Assembly (NCBI RefSeq): GCF_014337925.2
Contig: NZ_CP143423.1
Coordinates: forward strand, 2,076,501-2,140,500
Source: Roseobacter fucihabitans
GTDB taxonomy: Bacteria > Pseudomonadota > Alphaproteobacteria > Rhodobacterales > Rhodobacteraceae
DNA length: 64,000 bases
Direction: 5' to 3'
Shown: one piece after another, positions 1 through 9,643 of the stretch
How positions within the stretch are numbered: the stretch's first letter is position 1
Layout of the letters: each line of letters begins with the position of its first letter
Position numbers and translations under genes: made by a program
The notes under the pieces: model-generated
The model's input: the letters and a program-made list of their open reading frames with translations, nothing else
Database searches by the model: none
What the model was told of the DNA's origin: nothing

Positions 1-2
1 GT

Positions 3-125
3 GTGCCGGGTAAGGTTGTGCGCGCATTGGACAGCGAGGCCATCCAAGGGCTGACCCGAAGTGCGGTAAACTATCAGGAGAACATGCGTCGATTTAAGCG
101 CGACCTACGCGCCATAAAGGTCTGA
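3..125 (+). CDS. gamma-carbonic-anhydrase-like hexapeptide protein, C-terminal end (partial)
   Basis: The window opens inside a gene read in frame 3 and ending at TGA 123-125. The 40 visible residues start VPGKVVRAL and continue through an amphipathic stretch ending RFKRDLRAIKV. This is the layout of the last coil and C-terminal helix of the YrdA/gamma-carbonic anhydrase family, where a GxPGKxVR motif closes the left-handed beta helix. The metal-binding histidines would lie upstream and are not visible, so enzymatic activity cannot be judged. The next gene starts two bases after the stop and its ribosome binding site (AAAGG) lies in this coding sequence, suggesting co-transcription. Confidence 0.6.
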   Translation: MPGKVVRALDSEAIQGLTRSAVNYQENMRRFKRDLRAIKV

Positions 126-126
126 T

Positions 127-1314
127 ATGAAAAATGAAAAAGGTTCGATTATGCGACCAGACGCACTCCCTGAGAGCGCCAGCCGCCCGGTCGCGACCCC
201 GCTGAGCCCCTCCGTCGTCTATGCCTCGGACACCCCCGACATGCTGGATCAGCAATATGAGGGCGCGCTGCACGGCTATACCTATGCCCGCGAAGGGCAC
301 CCGAATGCGGATGTGGTCGCCAAGCGGTTGGACCGGCTGGAGCAGGCACCCCACTCCGGCGTTGTCACCGGGTCCGGCATGGCCGCCGTCAGCGCGGTGC
401 TGTTGGGGCTGACCCGGGCCGGGGATCATGTGATCGGCGGTAATCAACTCTATGGCCGTTCCCTGCGGATGATGACCGAAGACCTGCCGCGGCTGGGGAT
501 TGCCACCTCCATGGTGGACCCCGGTGATATGGACGCCATGCGTGCGGCGATCCGGCCCGAAACCCGCATGATCATGATCGAGGCCGTGTCCAACCCGACC
601 CTGCAGGTGGCGGATGTGACCGGGCTTGCGGCTTTGGCGCGCGAAAAAGGCGTGTTGCTGGTTGTGGATAACACCTTCACCACGCCGCGCGCGTTTCGCC
701 CGTTTGAGCATGGAGCGGATATCGTGATCCATTCGATTACCAAACTGCTGGCCGGACATTCCGATGCGATGCTGGGCTATGTCGCCGCGCGCGACAAGGC
801 GTTGAACGACCAGCTGCGGATTTTCATGATCACGAGCGGTATGAACCCAAGCCCGTTCGATTGCTGGTTGGCTGAGCGCGGCATGCTGTCTTTCGAGCTG
901 CGTTTTGATCGCGCACAGGCCACGGCTATGATCCTGGCCGATCATCTGGCCGGGTTGGCGGGCATAAAACGGGTGATCTATCCGGGGCGGCGCGACCATC
1001 CTGATCATGCGCGCGCGCAAAAGCTGCTGGCGGGGCAGTTCTGCAATATGGTGAGTTTCGAGTTGGACGGTGCACGCGGGGCGGCAAACGCTTTTACCCG
1101 CGCGGCGGACGGGCTGCGCTTTGCCCCGACACTTGGAGATGTGGGCACAACCCTGTCACACCCGGCCTCTTCCTCGCACCGCGGCCTGAGTGCGCAAAAC
1201 CGTGAAGCCCTCGGCATGTCCGAAGGGTTCTTTCGGGTGTCGGTGGGATTGGAAGACCCGGACGCGCTTTGTGCGGTCTTCACGCAGGCGGTTGCGGCAG
1301 CACTGGAAAGCTGA
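127..1314 (+). CDS. Cys/Met metabolism PLP-dependent enzyme (cystathionine gamma-synthase/lyase type)
   Basis: A 395-residue member of the trans-sulfuration family of fold-type I PLP enzymes. The N-terminal region has the PLSPSVVY and YTYAREGHPN signatures, VVDNTFTTP supplies the cofactor-binding aspartate, and HSITKLLAGHSD carries the Schiff-base lysine at about residue 206. The family makes or breaks cystathionine, homocysteine or methionine C-S bonds in the cytosol; sequence alone does not separate MetB, MetZ, MdeA or lyase activities. An in-frame ATG at 151 with its own AAAAAGG is an equally plausible start. It is followed after 14 bases by phoR, with no obvious functional link to phosphate. 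Confidence 0.88.
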   Translation: MKNEKGSIMRPDALPESASRPVATPLSPSVVYASDTPDMLDQQYEGALHGYTYAREGHPNADVVAKRLDRLEQAPHSGVVTGSGMAAVSAVLLGLTRAGDHVIGGNQLYGRSLRMMTEDLPRLGIATSMVDPGDMDAMRAAIRPETRMIMIEAVSNPTLQVADVTGLAALAREKGVLLVVDNTFTTPRAFRPFEHGADIVIHSITKLLAGHSDAMLGYVAARDKALNDQLRIFMITSGMNPSPFDCWLAERGMLSFELRFDRAQATAMILADHLAGLAGIKRVIYPGRRDHPDHARAQKLLAGQFCNMVSFELDGARGAANAFTRAADGLRFAPTLGDVGTTLSHPASSSHRGLSAQNREALGMSEGFFRVSVGLEDPDALCAVFTQAVAAALES

Positions 1315-1328
1315 TCGGGGAGCTGGAA

Positions 1329-2396
1329 ATGAGCAAGGCTCTGGCGGATATCCTGGCGGCCCTGCCGCTGCCGGCGCTGGCCATCGAGGGATCCGAGCGG
1401 ATCATCGCTGCAAACTCTGAGGCGCGGGCCTTGATCGGGCAGGGCATTGAGGGGCGCAACTATGTCACCATGCTGCGACAGCCCGCCTTGCTGGACGCCA
1501 TTGACAACGTGCTGCGCGACAGCCGCCCGCGAACTGCGCAATACCTGGTGAGTGATGATGTGCACGACTGCATCTACGACGTCTCTGTCCGAGCGGTCGC
1601 CACGCAAAGCGTCGTTCTGGTGAGTTTCCAGGACATCACCCATCTGGAAAAGGCGGGCCAGATGCGGCGTGATTTCGTGGCCAACGTCAGCCATGAGCTG
1701 CGCACGCCCCTCACGGCCCTGATGGGGTTCATTGAAACCCTGCGGGGTCCGGCAAAGAATGACAGCGCAGCACGCGACCGGTTTCTGGACATCATGCAGG
1801 GCGAAGCCGGGCGGATGAACCGTCTGGTGGGTGATCTTTTGTCGCTGAGCCGCGTTGAGAGTGACGGGCGGGTGCGCCCGCGCGATACCGTAAATCTGAC
1901 CGATATTCTGAATTCCGTTCTGCGCACGTTGAAACCGCTGGCGACGGATGCGGGTGTCACCTTGGAGGTCGACTTTGAGCAAACACCTGTTGAGGTCACA
2001 GGCGACGCGGATCAGTTGATGCAGGTTTTCACGAACCTGATCGAAAATGCGGTGAAATACGGGGCATCCGGAAAACGTGTGACGCTTCGGATTGAGCGGG
2101 TGGCGCGTGATGCCGCGCTGCGCAGCCCCGGTGTTGTGATCCACGTTGTGGATTATGGACCCGGCATTGACGCGGTTCATATTCCGCGCCTGACCGAACG
2201 GTTCTACCGCGCCGATAACCACCGAAGCCGCGCGCTGGGGGGGACGGGCCTTGGGCTTGCGATCGTGAAACACATCATCAACCGGCACAGGGGGCGACTG
2301 CGGGTGCACAGCACATTGGGGCAGGGGGCGCAATTCAGCGTTGCCCTTCCAAGCGATACCGATGCATCCGCAAGCGAGACCCCGTCTGAGGCTTGA
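1329..2396 (+). CDS. phoR: phosphate regulon sensor histidine kinase PhoR (no visible membrane anchor)
   Basis: A 355-residue histidine kinase that should phosphorylate PhoB when phosphate is scarce. A PAS domain (about residues 5-105) is followed by a HisKA domain with the phospho-acceptor in VSHELRTPL (His122), then an HATPase_c domain with an N box (NLIENAVKYG) and G boxes (DYGPG, GGTGLGLAIV). The ATG at 1329 follows GGGGAGCTGG; longer readings in this frame add residues unlike the family. Most PhoR proteins have one or two N-terminal membrane helices; none is present here, so this kinase probably senses indirectly through the Pst complex and PhoU. It lies directly before pst, with phoB at the other end of the cluster. 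Confidence 0.88.
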   Translation: MSKALADILAALPLPALAIEGSERIIAANSEARALIGQGIEGRNYVTMLRQPALLDAIDNVLRDSRPRTAQYLVSDDVHDCIYDVSVRAVATQSVVLVSFQDITHLEKAGQMRRDFVANVSHELRTPLTALMGFIETLRGPAKNDSAARDRFLDIMQGEAGRMNRLVGDLLSLSRVESDGRVRPRDTVNLTDILNSVLRTLKPLATDAGVTLEVDFEQTPVEVTGDADQLMQVFTNLIENAVKYGASGKRVTLRIERVARDAALRSPGVVIHVVDYGPGIDAVHIPRLTERFYRADNHRSRALGGTGLGLAIVKHIINRHRGRLRVHSTLGQGAQFSVALPSDTDASASETPSEA

Positions 2397-2465
2397 TCGA
2401 AGAAGATCATAAAAAATAGATATAAAGTTCAGACTGTTATAACTATTTTTGCTCTATAGATATCC

Positions 2466-2494
2466 TTGTCATAAAACCGTTACGTTTCTGTCAC
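2466..2494 (+). promoter_or_regulatory. Pho box upstream of pstS (three 7-bp repeats)
   Basis: TTGTCAT (2466-2472), CCGTTAC (2477-2483) and CTGTCAC (2488-2494) are direct repeats with an exact 11-bp period separated by A/T-rich tetranucleotides (AAAA, GTTT). This matches the known PhoB box layout (CTGTCAT repeats every 11 bp). It lies about 85 bp before the pstS start in an A/T-rich 180-bp gap and probably activates pstSCAB-phoU-phoB under phosphate limitation. Confidence 0.72.
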
Positions 2495-2578
2495 AAAAGC
2501 TTTGTTAGAGCTTCGTACCAAGCGCATCAAGGTTGCCAGTGGGGCGACCAGATTCGAAATAAAATGACAGGAGACATC

Positions 2579-3619
2579 ATGTCGTTCGTAAAACTCACCA
2601 CCTCCGCACTGGCCATTGCAGCCGTTTGTGCCTCCACCGCCAGCGCGCGGGATCAGGTGCAGGTTGCAGGCTCATCGACCGTGCTTCCCTATGCCTCCAT
2701 CGTCGCCGAAGCCTTTGGCGAGAACTTTGATTTCCCAACACCAGTTGTTGAATCAGGTGGCTCCTCGGCTGGCCTGAAACGCTTTTGTGAAGGCGTCGGC
2801 GAAAACACACTCGATATCGCAAATGCCTCGCGCAAGATCAAAGACGGTGAAGTTGCTGTCTGCGCCGAAAATGGCGTGACCGACATTATCGAGGTCCGCA
2901 TCGGGTATGACGGGATCGTATTTGCCTCCGATATTGGGGGCAATTCTTTTGAGTTCACGCCCACCGATTGGTACAAGGCGCTCTCTGCACAGGTGGTTGT
3001 GGATGGCGCAATCGTGGAAAACCCCTATACGATGTGGAACGAGGTGAACCCGGATTTCCCCGCGCAGCCCATTCAGGCCTTTGTTCCCGGCACCAAACAC
3101 GGCACACGCGAAGTTTTCGAGGATAAAGTGATCCTTGCGGGCTGTGAGGCGACGGGCGATTTTGACGCGTTCAAGGCGGCAAATGGCGATGACAAGAAGG
3201 CCGCCGAAAAAGCCTGTATCGGGCTGCGCACGGATGGTAAATCGGTCGATATCGACGGCGATTATACCGAAACACTGGCGCGTATCGACAGCAATAAGGA
3301 CGGTATCGGTGTCTTTGGTCTGGCGTTCTATGAGAACAACACCGACAAGCTCCAGGTCGCCAATATGTCCGGTGTCACACCCTCCACTGAAACGATTTCG
3401 ACCGGCGAATACCCGGTATCGCGCCCGCTCTATTTCTATGTGAAAAAGGCACATATCGGCGTGATCCCAGGCCTGAAGGAATTCGCGGAGTTCTTTGTGG
3501 CTGATGAAATCGCGGGACCGGATGGGCCGCTTTCCGAATATGGTCTCGTGGCGGATCCCGAGCTGGCGGAGACGCAGACCATCGTTGCCGAAGAAGCGGT
3601 TCTGGGCGGTAACTCCTGA
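2579..3619 (+). CDS. pstS: phosphate ABC transporter substrate-binding protein PstS
   Basis: A 346-residue periplasmic phosphate-binding protein. A signal peptide (about residues 1-23, ending ASTASA) precedes the mature start RDQVQVAGSSTVLPY, which holds the phosphate-binding GSSTV loop. Further ligand-loop motifs are ESGGSSAG and the GTKHGTREVF stretch. The ATG at 2579 is preceded by ACAGGAGA; an ATG 15 bp upstream would remove this ribosome site. The protein delivers phosphate to PstC/PstA. It is the first gene after the Pho box and is followed by a stem-loop that may keep pstS mRNA in excess over the permease genes. Confidence 0.95.
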   Translation: MSFVKLTTSALAIAAVCASTASARDQVQVAGSSTVLPYASIVAEAFGENFDFPTPVVESGGSSAGLKRFCEGVGENTLDIANASRKIKDGEVAVCAENGVTDIIEVRIGYDGIVFASDIGGNSFEFTPTDWYKALSAQVVVDGAIVENPYTMWNEVNPDFPAQPIQAFVPGTKHGTREVFEDKVILAGCEATGDFDAFKAANGDDKKAAEKACIGLRTDGKSVDIDGDYTETLARIDSNKDGIGVFGLAFYENNTDKLQVANMSGVTPSTETISTGEYPVSRPLYFYVKKAHIGVIPGLKEFAEFFVADEIAGPDGPLSEYGLVADPELAETQTIVAEEAVLGGNS

Positions 3620-3632
3620 GCCTGACCTGACA

Positions 3633-3660
3633 TGCGGGGGCTGTTTTGACGGCCCCCGCA
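3633..3660 (+). terminator. stem-loop between pstS and pstC (attenuator or mRNA stabiliser)
   Basis: A 9-bp perfect G/C-rich stem TGCGGGGGC / GCCCCCGCA encloses a 10-nt loop and is followed by CTAAATTTT. It ends 34 bp before the pstC start. The absence of a clean U-tract argues for partial termination or 3'-end protection of pstS mRNA rather than full termination, a common arrangement for binding-protein genes. Confidence 0.6.
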
Positions 3661-3694
3661 CTAAATTTTGAAACTCTCTTTTCTGGTGGACCGC

Positions 3695-5182
3695 ATGTCA
3701 TTGAGCTTGACCGGATACGTGATCCTGATCGTCCTGGCGCTTACGATTGCGGGCTTTTTTGCCGCGCGCAGCCGGGCGAAGACCTCCGCGGGCGGTGACA
3801 TCCGGCTGCTGCACTCTCTGCCGAATTATTACGGGTATAACGCGGCCATGTTTACGGCGGTCCCGGCTTTTGGCGTCATGGTGATCTGGTTGTTTGCGCA
3901 GCCGATGATGATCGACAATGCCATTTTCAGTGACATCCCCGATGGCATGATCGCAGAAGGCTCCTCTCGCGGTCTGGTGATGAGCGACGTCCGTCGTATT
4001 GCCGAAGGGTTGGATATCGCGGTGGCCCAAGGCGCGCTGAGTGAAGCAGAGGCCGCGTCCCTGCAATCGGATGAAACGGATATCCGCAGCCTTTTGGGCG
4101 AGGTCGGGGTCGCATTGGGGTCCGATGTCGAGGCAGAGGTACTGCTTGCTGCGCAGTCATATCGCGCGCAATCGGTTTCGGGCACCTTCTGGATGGCTAT
4201 CGTCACCATCGCGCTGGCCGTTTTTGGGGGGGCTGCGACAATCTTTGTAGCCCGCGCCGATTTTCGCGCCCGCAACATGGTCGAGCGCGGGGCCTTGGCC
4301 GTGCTGATCCTCGCAGCGTCGCTGGCGATTTTGACGACGATCGGCATTGTCTTTTCGATGTTGTTTGAGAGTATCAATTTCTTTCGCCTGCACCCCTGGA
4401 CCGATTTCTTTTTTGGGACCAGCTGGGCCCCGAATTTTCGCGGCGACAGTGATCTGTCGATCCTGCCACTGCTCTGGGGCACGCTCTACATCTCGATCAT
4501 CGCATTGCTGGTGGCCGTGCCCATCGGGCTCTTTGCCGCCATTTACCTGTCCGAATACGCAGGCCTCAAGGTGCGCGCGGCGGCCAAGCCTCTGCTGGAA
4601 ATCCTCGCGGGCATCCCGACAATTGTTTATGGCCTTTTTGCGCTGCTGACGGTCGGCCCCGCGCTGGTGCGCGTCTTCGGGCGCGGCGAAGAAGGTCTTT
4701 TGGGCGTGGAATGGATGAGCGGGGCGACGGCGGTGCTGACGGCCGGTCTGGTCATGGGCATCATGCTGATCCCCTTTGTCTCCTCACTCAGTGACGATAT
4801 CATCAACGCGGTGCCGCAATCGTTGCGCGACGGCTCCTTTGGCCTTGGGGCGACCCATTCCGAAACCATCCGGCAGGTCGTTTTGCCTGCGGCCTTGCCG
4901 GGGATCGTTGGGGCGATCCTGCTGGCGGCTTCGCGCGCCATCGGCGAGACGATGATCGTGGTGCTGGGCGCAGGGGCCATCGCCAAATTCTCCGCCAATC
5001 CGCTGGAGGCGATGACAACCATCACCACGCGGATCGTCAGCCAATTGACCGGTGACACGGATTTTTCCAGCCCCGAAACGCTGGTGGCTTTTGCGCTCGG
5101 TTTGACGCTCTTTGTCCTGACACTCGGGCTTAATGTGATCGCGCTTTATATTGTGCGCAAATATCGGGAGCAATACGAATGA
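3695..5182 (+). CDS. pstC: phosphate ABC transporter permease PstC
   Basis: A 495-residue inner-membrane permease. It has a long N-terminal module (two membrane helices and a periplasmic segment, about residues 1-190) before the core domain of six predicted helices. The EAA-type loop that docks on PstB appears as the ATHSET region followed by RQVVLPAALPGIVGA, then RAIGETMIVVLGAG. I chose the ATG at 3695, preceded by TGGTGGA, over an upstream TTG at 3668 that has no convincing ribosome site. The 3' end overlaps pstA by 4 bp (ATGA), indicating translational coupling. It forms the phosphate channel with PstA. Confidence 0.93.
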   Translation: MSLSLTGYVILIVLALTIAGFFAARSRAKTSAGGDIRLLHSLPNYYGYNAAMFTAVPAFGVMVIWLFAQPMMIDNAIFSDIPDGMIAEGSSRGLVMSDVRRIAEGLDIAVAQGALSEAEAASLQSDETDIRSLLGEVGVALGSDVEAEVLLAAQSYRAQSVSGTFWMAIVTIALAVFGGAATIFVARADFRARNMVERGALAVLILAASLAILTTIGIVFSMLFESINFFRLHPWTDFFFGTSWAPNFRGDSDLSILPLLWGTLYISIIALLVAVPIGLFAAIYLSEYAGLKVRAAAKPLLEILAGIPTIVYGLFALLTVGPALVRVFGRGEEGLLGVEWMSGATAVLTAGLVMGIMLIPFVSSLSDDIINAVPQSLRDGSFGLGATHSETIRQVVLPAALPGIVGAILLAASRAIGETMIVVLGAGAIAKFSANPLEAMTTITTRIVSQLTGDTDFSSPETLVAFALGLTLFVLTLGLNVIALYIVRKYREQYE

Positions 5183-6540
5183 GCGACGCAACACACCCCT
5201 CGGCTCCCGCCGTCACGCCCGTTCCCGGCAAAGGGTCCTTGTTGATACAGGACGCCCGCACCCAAAAGCGCAACGCCGCAGAGCGCCGCTTCAAGGCTTA
5301 CGGCATCATCGCCATCACCATCGGCATGCTGATGCTGATCACATTGGTCTATAATATTCTGTCGCGGGGCACCGGGGCATTTCAGCAGACATTTGTGACC
5401 ATCGAAGTCACCCTGCCAGAAGCCAAGCTGGACAAGAATGGCAACCGAAATATTGATGACATCAAGAAGGTTTCGACCTTTGGTTATGCACCTTTGCTGC
5501 GCAGCGCCTTTGAGGAGAAGACCGCCGCACTTGGTATACAAACCGGCATGAAATCCAAGGAAATGGCGGGAATTCTCTCGGCCAGCGCCCCTGCGCAATT
5601 GCGGGACTTCGTTATTGCCGATCCTTCGGTTATCGGCACGACCGTTGCGTTTGAATTTCTGGCCTCGGGTCGGGTTGATGGGTATCTCAAAGACCGGGTG
5701 AGCCGGGACAGCATTGCCAATGACAATAACATCAGCGTGGCACAACTCGATCTGGTGGATCAACTGGTCGCGGCCGGCAGTATTGAAAAGCGGTTCAATC
5801 TGGCCTTCATCACCGGCTCGGACAGCTCGGATGCGCGCCCCGAAGCCGCCGGCATGGGCGTGTCGATGCTCGGCTCACTCTTCATGATGCTGGTTGTGCT
5901 GGCGCTGGCGCTGCCCATTGGCGTGGCGGCCTCGATATACCTTGAGGAATTCGCGCCCAAGAATTGGATCACCGATATCATCGAGGTCAATATCTCCAAT
6001 CTGGCGGCGGTGCCCTCGATCGTCTTCGGCATTCTCGGGTTGGCGGTCTTTATCAACTACATGCACCTGCCGACCTCGGCACCGCTTGTGGGCGGGCTGG
6101 TTTTAACCCTGATGACCTTGCCCACTATCATCATCTCGACACGCGCCTCGCTCAAGGCCGTGCCGCCATCGATCCGGGACGCAGCCCTTGGGGTAGGGGC
6201 CTCGAAAATGCAATCGGTGTTCCATCACGTCCTGCCGCTCGCCGCGCCAGGTATCCTGACCGGGACAATCATTGGCCTCGCGCAGGCGCTGGGGGAAACC
6301 GCGCCGCTTTTGTTGATCGGTATGGTTGGTTTCATCGCCTCCAACCCGCCCGACAGTATCGCAAGCGGACTGCTCGATCCAAACTCCGCCATGCCCGCCC
6401 AAATCTACGAATGGGCCAAACGCGCGGACCCGGCCTTTTACGAACGCGCCTGGGGCGGCATTATTATCCTCCTGGTGTTTTTGATCACAATGAACACGAT
6501 TGCCGTCATCTTGCGGCGCCGTTTTGAGCGCCGCTGGTAA
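5179..6540 (+). CDS. pstA: phosphate ABC transporter permease PstA
   Basis: A 453-residue second permease subunit. An N-terminal DUF3333-like region, typical of alphaproteobacterial PstA, holds one membrane helix (about residues 40-60) and a periplasmic domain to about residue 215. Five or six helices of the binding-protein-dependent transport domain follow. The coupling loop reads [26 protein letters not shown] and [12 protein letters not shown] is the conserved later motif. The start overlaps pstC (ATGA). The gene ends 13 bp before pstB, within one operon. Confidence 0.93.
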   Translation: MSDATHPSAPAVTPVPGKGSLLIQDARTQKRNAAERRFKAYGIIAITIGMLMLITLVYNILSRGTGAFQQTFVTIEVTLPEAKLDKNGNRNIDDIKKVSTFGYAPLLRSAFEEKTAALGIQTGMKSKEMAGILSASAPAQLRDFVIADPSVIGTTVAFEFLASGRVDGYLKDRVSRDSIANDNNISVAQLDLVDQLVAAGSIEKRFNLAFITGSDSSDARPEAAGMGVSMLGSLFMMLVVLALALPIGVAASIYLEEFAPKNWITDIIEVNISNLAAVPSIVFGILGLAVFINYMHLPTSAPLVGGLVLTLMTLPTIIISTRASLKAVPPSIRDAALGVGASKMQSVFHHVLPLAAPGILTGTIIGLAQALGETAPLLLIGMVGFIASNPPDSIASGLLDPNSAMPAQIYEWAKRADPAFYERAWGGIIILLVFLITMNTIAVILRRRFERRW

Positions 6541-6553
6541 AGAGGACATTGCT

Positions 6554-7351
6554 ATGAACGATATGAGAATACTGGAGAGAGACGTGGACACCAACACGGT
6601 CAAAATCGCAGCCAAGGGCGTTCAGGTCTATTACGGCGACAACCATGCCATCAAGGACGTGAATGTCGACATTCAGGACAAGACGGTCACGGCTTTCATC
6701 GGTCCGTCCGGCTGCGGAAAATCAACTTTTCTGAGGTGTCTCAATAGGATGAACGACACGATTGATGTATGTCGTGTCACTGGAGATATTCGGATCGACG
6801 GCGAGGACATCTATGACAAGAAGGTCGACCCGGTGCAGCTGCGCGCCAAGGTCGGCATGGTTTTTCAAAAACCAAACCCTTTCCCTAAATCGATTTTCGA
6901 CAATGTCGCCTATGGTCCGCGTATTCACGGGCTGGCGCAAAACAAGGCGGATCTGGACAATATCGTCGAGCAGGCCTTGCGCCGGGCGGCGATCTGGAAC
7001 GAGGTCAAGGATCGCCTGAACGCGCCGGGCACGGGGCTTTCAGGGGGCCAACAACAACGGCTCTGCATTGCGCGCGCCGTCGCCACCGAGCCGGAGGTGT
7101 TGTTGATGGATGAACCCTGTTCCGCGCTGGATCCGATCGCCACGGCGCAGGTGGAGGAATTAATTGATGAATTGCGCCAGAACTACTCCGTGGTCATCGT
7201 CACGCATTCCATGCAACAAGCGGCCCGCGTCAGTCAGAAGACAGCGTTTTTCCATCTGGGCAACCTGGTGGAATATGGCGAAACAGGTATGATTTTCACC
7301 AACCCCGAAGATCCGCGCACCGAAAGCTACATTACTGGTCGAATTGGATAA
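6554..7351 (+). CDS. pstB: phosphate ABC transporter ATP-binding protein PstB
   Basis: A 265-residue ABC ATPase energising PstCA. Walker A is GPSGCGKST (residues 50-58), the Q-loop lies in [10 protein letters not shown], the signature is [14 protein letters not shown] and Walker B is LLMDEP followed by CSALDPIA. The conserved switch His is in VIVTHSM. These features and the [10 protein letters not shown] stretch after Walker A are diagnostic of PstB. The ATG at 6554 follows AGAGGACA at good spacing. It sits between pstA and phoU in the pst operon. Confidence 0.96.
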   Translation: MNDMRILERDVDTNTVKIAAKGVQVYYGDNHAIKDVNVDIQDKTVTAFIGPSGCGKSTFLRCLNRMNDTIDVCRVTGDIRIDGEDIYDKKVDPVQLRAKVGMVFQKPNPFPKSIFDNVAYGPRIHGLAQNKADLDNIVEQALRRAAIWNEVKDRLNAPGTGLSGGQQQRLCIARAVATEPEVLLMDEPCSALDPIATAQVEELIDELRQNYSVVIVTHSMQQAARVSQKTAFFHLGNLVEYGETGMIFTNPEDPRTESYITGRIG

Positions 7352-7355
7352 TATT

Positions 7356-8066
7356 ATGCAAGATCAACATATTGCGTCGGCTTTTGACCGTGATCTGGAA
7401 GCCATTCAAGCGCAAATCATGAAGATGGGCGGGCTGGTGGAAGCATCAATCCGCGAAGGATCATTGTCGCTGGATACGCGCGATGAGGAATTGGCCGAAA
7501 AGGTTCGCCGCGCGGATCGCGTCATCGATGATCTGGAGGAAATGATCAACGAGGAAGCTGCGCGCGTGATCGCCTTGCGTGCGCCCACGGCGCGGGATTT
7601 GCGCCTCGTTCTGAGCGTGATCAAGATTAGCGCCAACCTGGAACGTATTGGAGATTATGCGAAAAACATGGCCAAGCGTACAGGCGTCCTGTCGCGTATG
7701 GCGCCAGTGGATGACAGCACCAGCGCCTTGCGCCGTATGGCGCGCGAGGTCGAAATGATGCTTAAGGACGCGCTGGACGCCTATATCCAGCGCGATGCGG
7801 AATTGGCCATGGATGTGATCAATCATGACCGCGACGTGGATCAAATGTATAATGCGTTGTTTCGTGAATTCCTGACCTTCATGATGGAGGATCCGCGCAA
7901 TATCACGGCCTGTATGCACTTGCATTTCATCGCAAAAAATATCGAACGCATGGGGGATCACGTCACTTCCATTGCAGAACAGGTGGTCTATTTGGTGACC
8001 GGTGAGCACCCCGACGAAGCCCGCCCCAAGGCCGACAAGACGTCGGTGGTTGCGGAGGACGGGTAG
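7356..8066 (+). CDS. phoU: phosphate signalling complex protein PhoU
   Basis: A 236-residue all-helical protein made of two PhoU repeats. Each carries the metal-binding ExxxD-type segment; the second repeat has HFIAKNIERMGDH and the first SANLERIGDYAKN. PhoU links the Pst transporter to PhoR and keeps the regulon off when phosphate is plentiful. This link matters more here because PhoR has no visible membrane anchor. The ATG at 7356 lies four bases after the pstB stop, and the stop codon abuts the phoB ATG directly, so translation is probably coupled. Confidence 0.95.
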   Translation: MQDQHIASAFDRDLEAIQAQIMKMGGLVEASIREGSLSLDTRDEELAEKVRRADRVIDDLEEMINEEAARVIALRAPTARDLRLVLSVIKISANLERIGDYAKNMAKRTGVLSRMAPVDDSTSALRRMAREVEMMLKDALDAYIQRDAELAMDVINHDRDVDQMYNALFREFLTFMMEDPRNITACMHLHFIAKNIERMGDHVTSIAEQVVYLVTGEHPDEARPKADKTSVVAEDG

Positions 8067-8756
8067 ATGTCAGTTGATCAGCCCCGTGTTCTGATTGTGG
8101 AGGATGAGCCCGCGCAGCGCGAGGTTCTGGCCTATAATCTTGAAGCCGAAGGGTTTGCCGTGAGCCGAGCCGAAAACGGCGAGGAAGCCTTGATGCTGGT
8201 GGATGAAACGGCTCCCGACGTGATCGTTCTGGATTGGATGATGCCCAATCTTTCGGGTATCGAAGTCTGTCGCAGGCTCAAGATCAAATCGGAAACGCGC
8301 AGCATTCCGATCATCATGCTCTCGGCGCGCTCTGAGGAGGTGGACCGGGTCAGAGGGCTTGAAACGGGCGCGGATGATTATGTGATCAAACCCTATTCCG
8401 TGATCGAATTGATGGCGCGGGTGCGTAGTCAACTGCGCCGTGTGCGTCCGGCGGCGACAGGGGAAAGGCTTGAATATGAAGATATTCTGCTGGACGCGGT
8501 GACCCATCGCGTGAGTCGCGACAAGCATGCATTGAAGCTTGGGCCGACCGAGTTTCGTTTATTGTGCACATTTATGGAAAAACCAGGGCGCGTCTTTTCA
8601 CGTGAGCAATTGCTGGACCGTGTCTGGGGGCGTGATATCTATGTGGATACGCGAACTGTTGACGTTCACATAGGTCGTCTGAGAAAGGCACTGACCCAAA
8701 ACGGCGGTTCAGACCCGCTGCGCACGGTGCGCGGTGCAGGCTATGCCTTAGGATAG
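8067..8756 (+). CDS. phoB: phosphate regulon response regulator PhoB
   Basis: A 229-residue OmpR-family regulator. The receiver domain (residues 1-120) has the acidic pocket at EDE, the phospho-acceptor Asp56 in VIVLDWMMP, and the conserved Lys in VIKPYSV. The C-terminal winged helix (about 130-229) has LGPTEFRLL and the recognition region VDVHIGRLRKAL. It should bind the 11-bp-period Pho boxes seen before pstS, phnC and phnG. It closes the phoR-pstSCAB-phoU-phoB cluster; the IS30 remnant begins about 70 bp downstream. Confidence 0.95.
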   Translation: MSVDQPRVLIVEDEPAQREVLAYNLEAEGFAVSRAENGEEALMLVDETAPDVIVLDWMMPNLSGIEVCRRLKIKSETRSIPIIMLSARSEEVDRVRGLETGADDYVIKPYSVIELMARVRSQLRRVRPAATGERLEYEDILLDAVTHRVSRDKHALKLGPTEFRLLCTFMEKPGRVFSREQLLDRVWGRDIYVDTRTVDVHIGRLRKALTQNGGSDPLRTVRGAGYALG

Positions 8757-8828
8757 TATGGTGCGCTGTTGAGTACCGATGTTTTGGATTATAAATTGAC
8801 ATATTTATTTACATAATAACCATTATGA

Positions 8829-9643
8829 TACTTTTTCGCCCATAGGGACGCGTTGAATGCGCAAGACCTGTACGAAGACCGGCGCGCCATCCATCGCAAG
8901 CTGAACCGATTTCCAGAAGTCATGGCCGCTGTGCGCAGCGGTTTTGACGCTGGATGGTCGCCCGAAAAAATCGCTGGCCGGATGCGGTTGGAGCGGCATC
9001 CCATGCGGGTCAGTCATGAGACGATCTACCGATACGCATACTCGAAAGATGGCCGTGCTGAGAAGTTCTATCAGCATCTGCCGCGTCATCGGCGCAACCG
9101 CAGACCTCGCGGCATGCGCAAGCGGTATGGCAATCAGTTCCTTGATGAATTAGCGATTAAGCACCGTCCCGAAACTGTTGGAGATCGCGTTCAATTCGGC
9201 CATTGGGAGTGCGATCTGGTCATGTTCCGCAAGGAATTTGGCAAGGCCGACGTCACCTCTCTGGTCGAACGCGTCAGCCGGTTCGCAGTCGTCCTGAAGA
9301 ACCTAGACCGGCAGTTTAAACCTGTCATGGAAGGCCTGGTCGATGGCCTGTCATCCCTACCAGCGCATGCCCGGCAATCCATCACCTTTGATCGCGGGAC
9401 AGAGTTCAGCGCCTGGCAACATATGAAAGACGGTCTTGGCGCTGGCAGAAAGGCACTGTCGAGAACACCAACAACCGTCTGCGCCGATGCCTCCCCCGCA
9501 AGTCTGATCGGACGGCATTCACAAATCGATATGTGAAGTCGATTTGCGACCGCCTCAACGCGACGCCGCGTAAATGCCTAGGGTATCAAACGCCAGCAGA
9601 AGTGTTTCGCAAAAAACTCATAGAAGGAGCTACAATACCCTGA
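8829..9643 (+). pseudogene. IS30-family transposase remnant (5' truncated, internal deletion and frameshift)
   Basis: The frame opens at 8829 in mid-protein (AHRDALNAQDLYEDRRAIH) with the IS30 N-terminal helix-turn-helix region missing. WSPEKIAGRM, SHETIYRY, the first catalytic Asp in HWECDLV and the second in TFDRGTEF follow. At about 9441 the frame breaks: GLGA is joined to WQKGTVENTNNRLRR, which reads in another frame to the stop at 9641. About a dozen codons before the catalytic Glu motif are gone. No terminal inverted repeats were found. The element is inactive and separates phoB from the phosphonate genes. Confidence 0.85.

Noticed and set aside
1005-2333. 442-residue open frame on the minus strand
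   Set aside because: It is antisense to phoR and to the end of the PLP enzyme, with shadow-frame composition and no recognisable motif.
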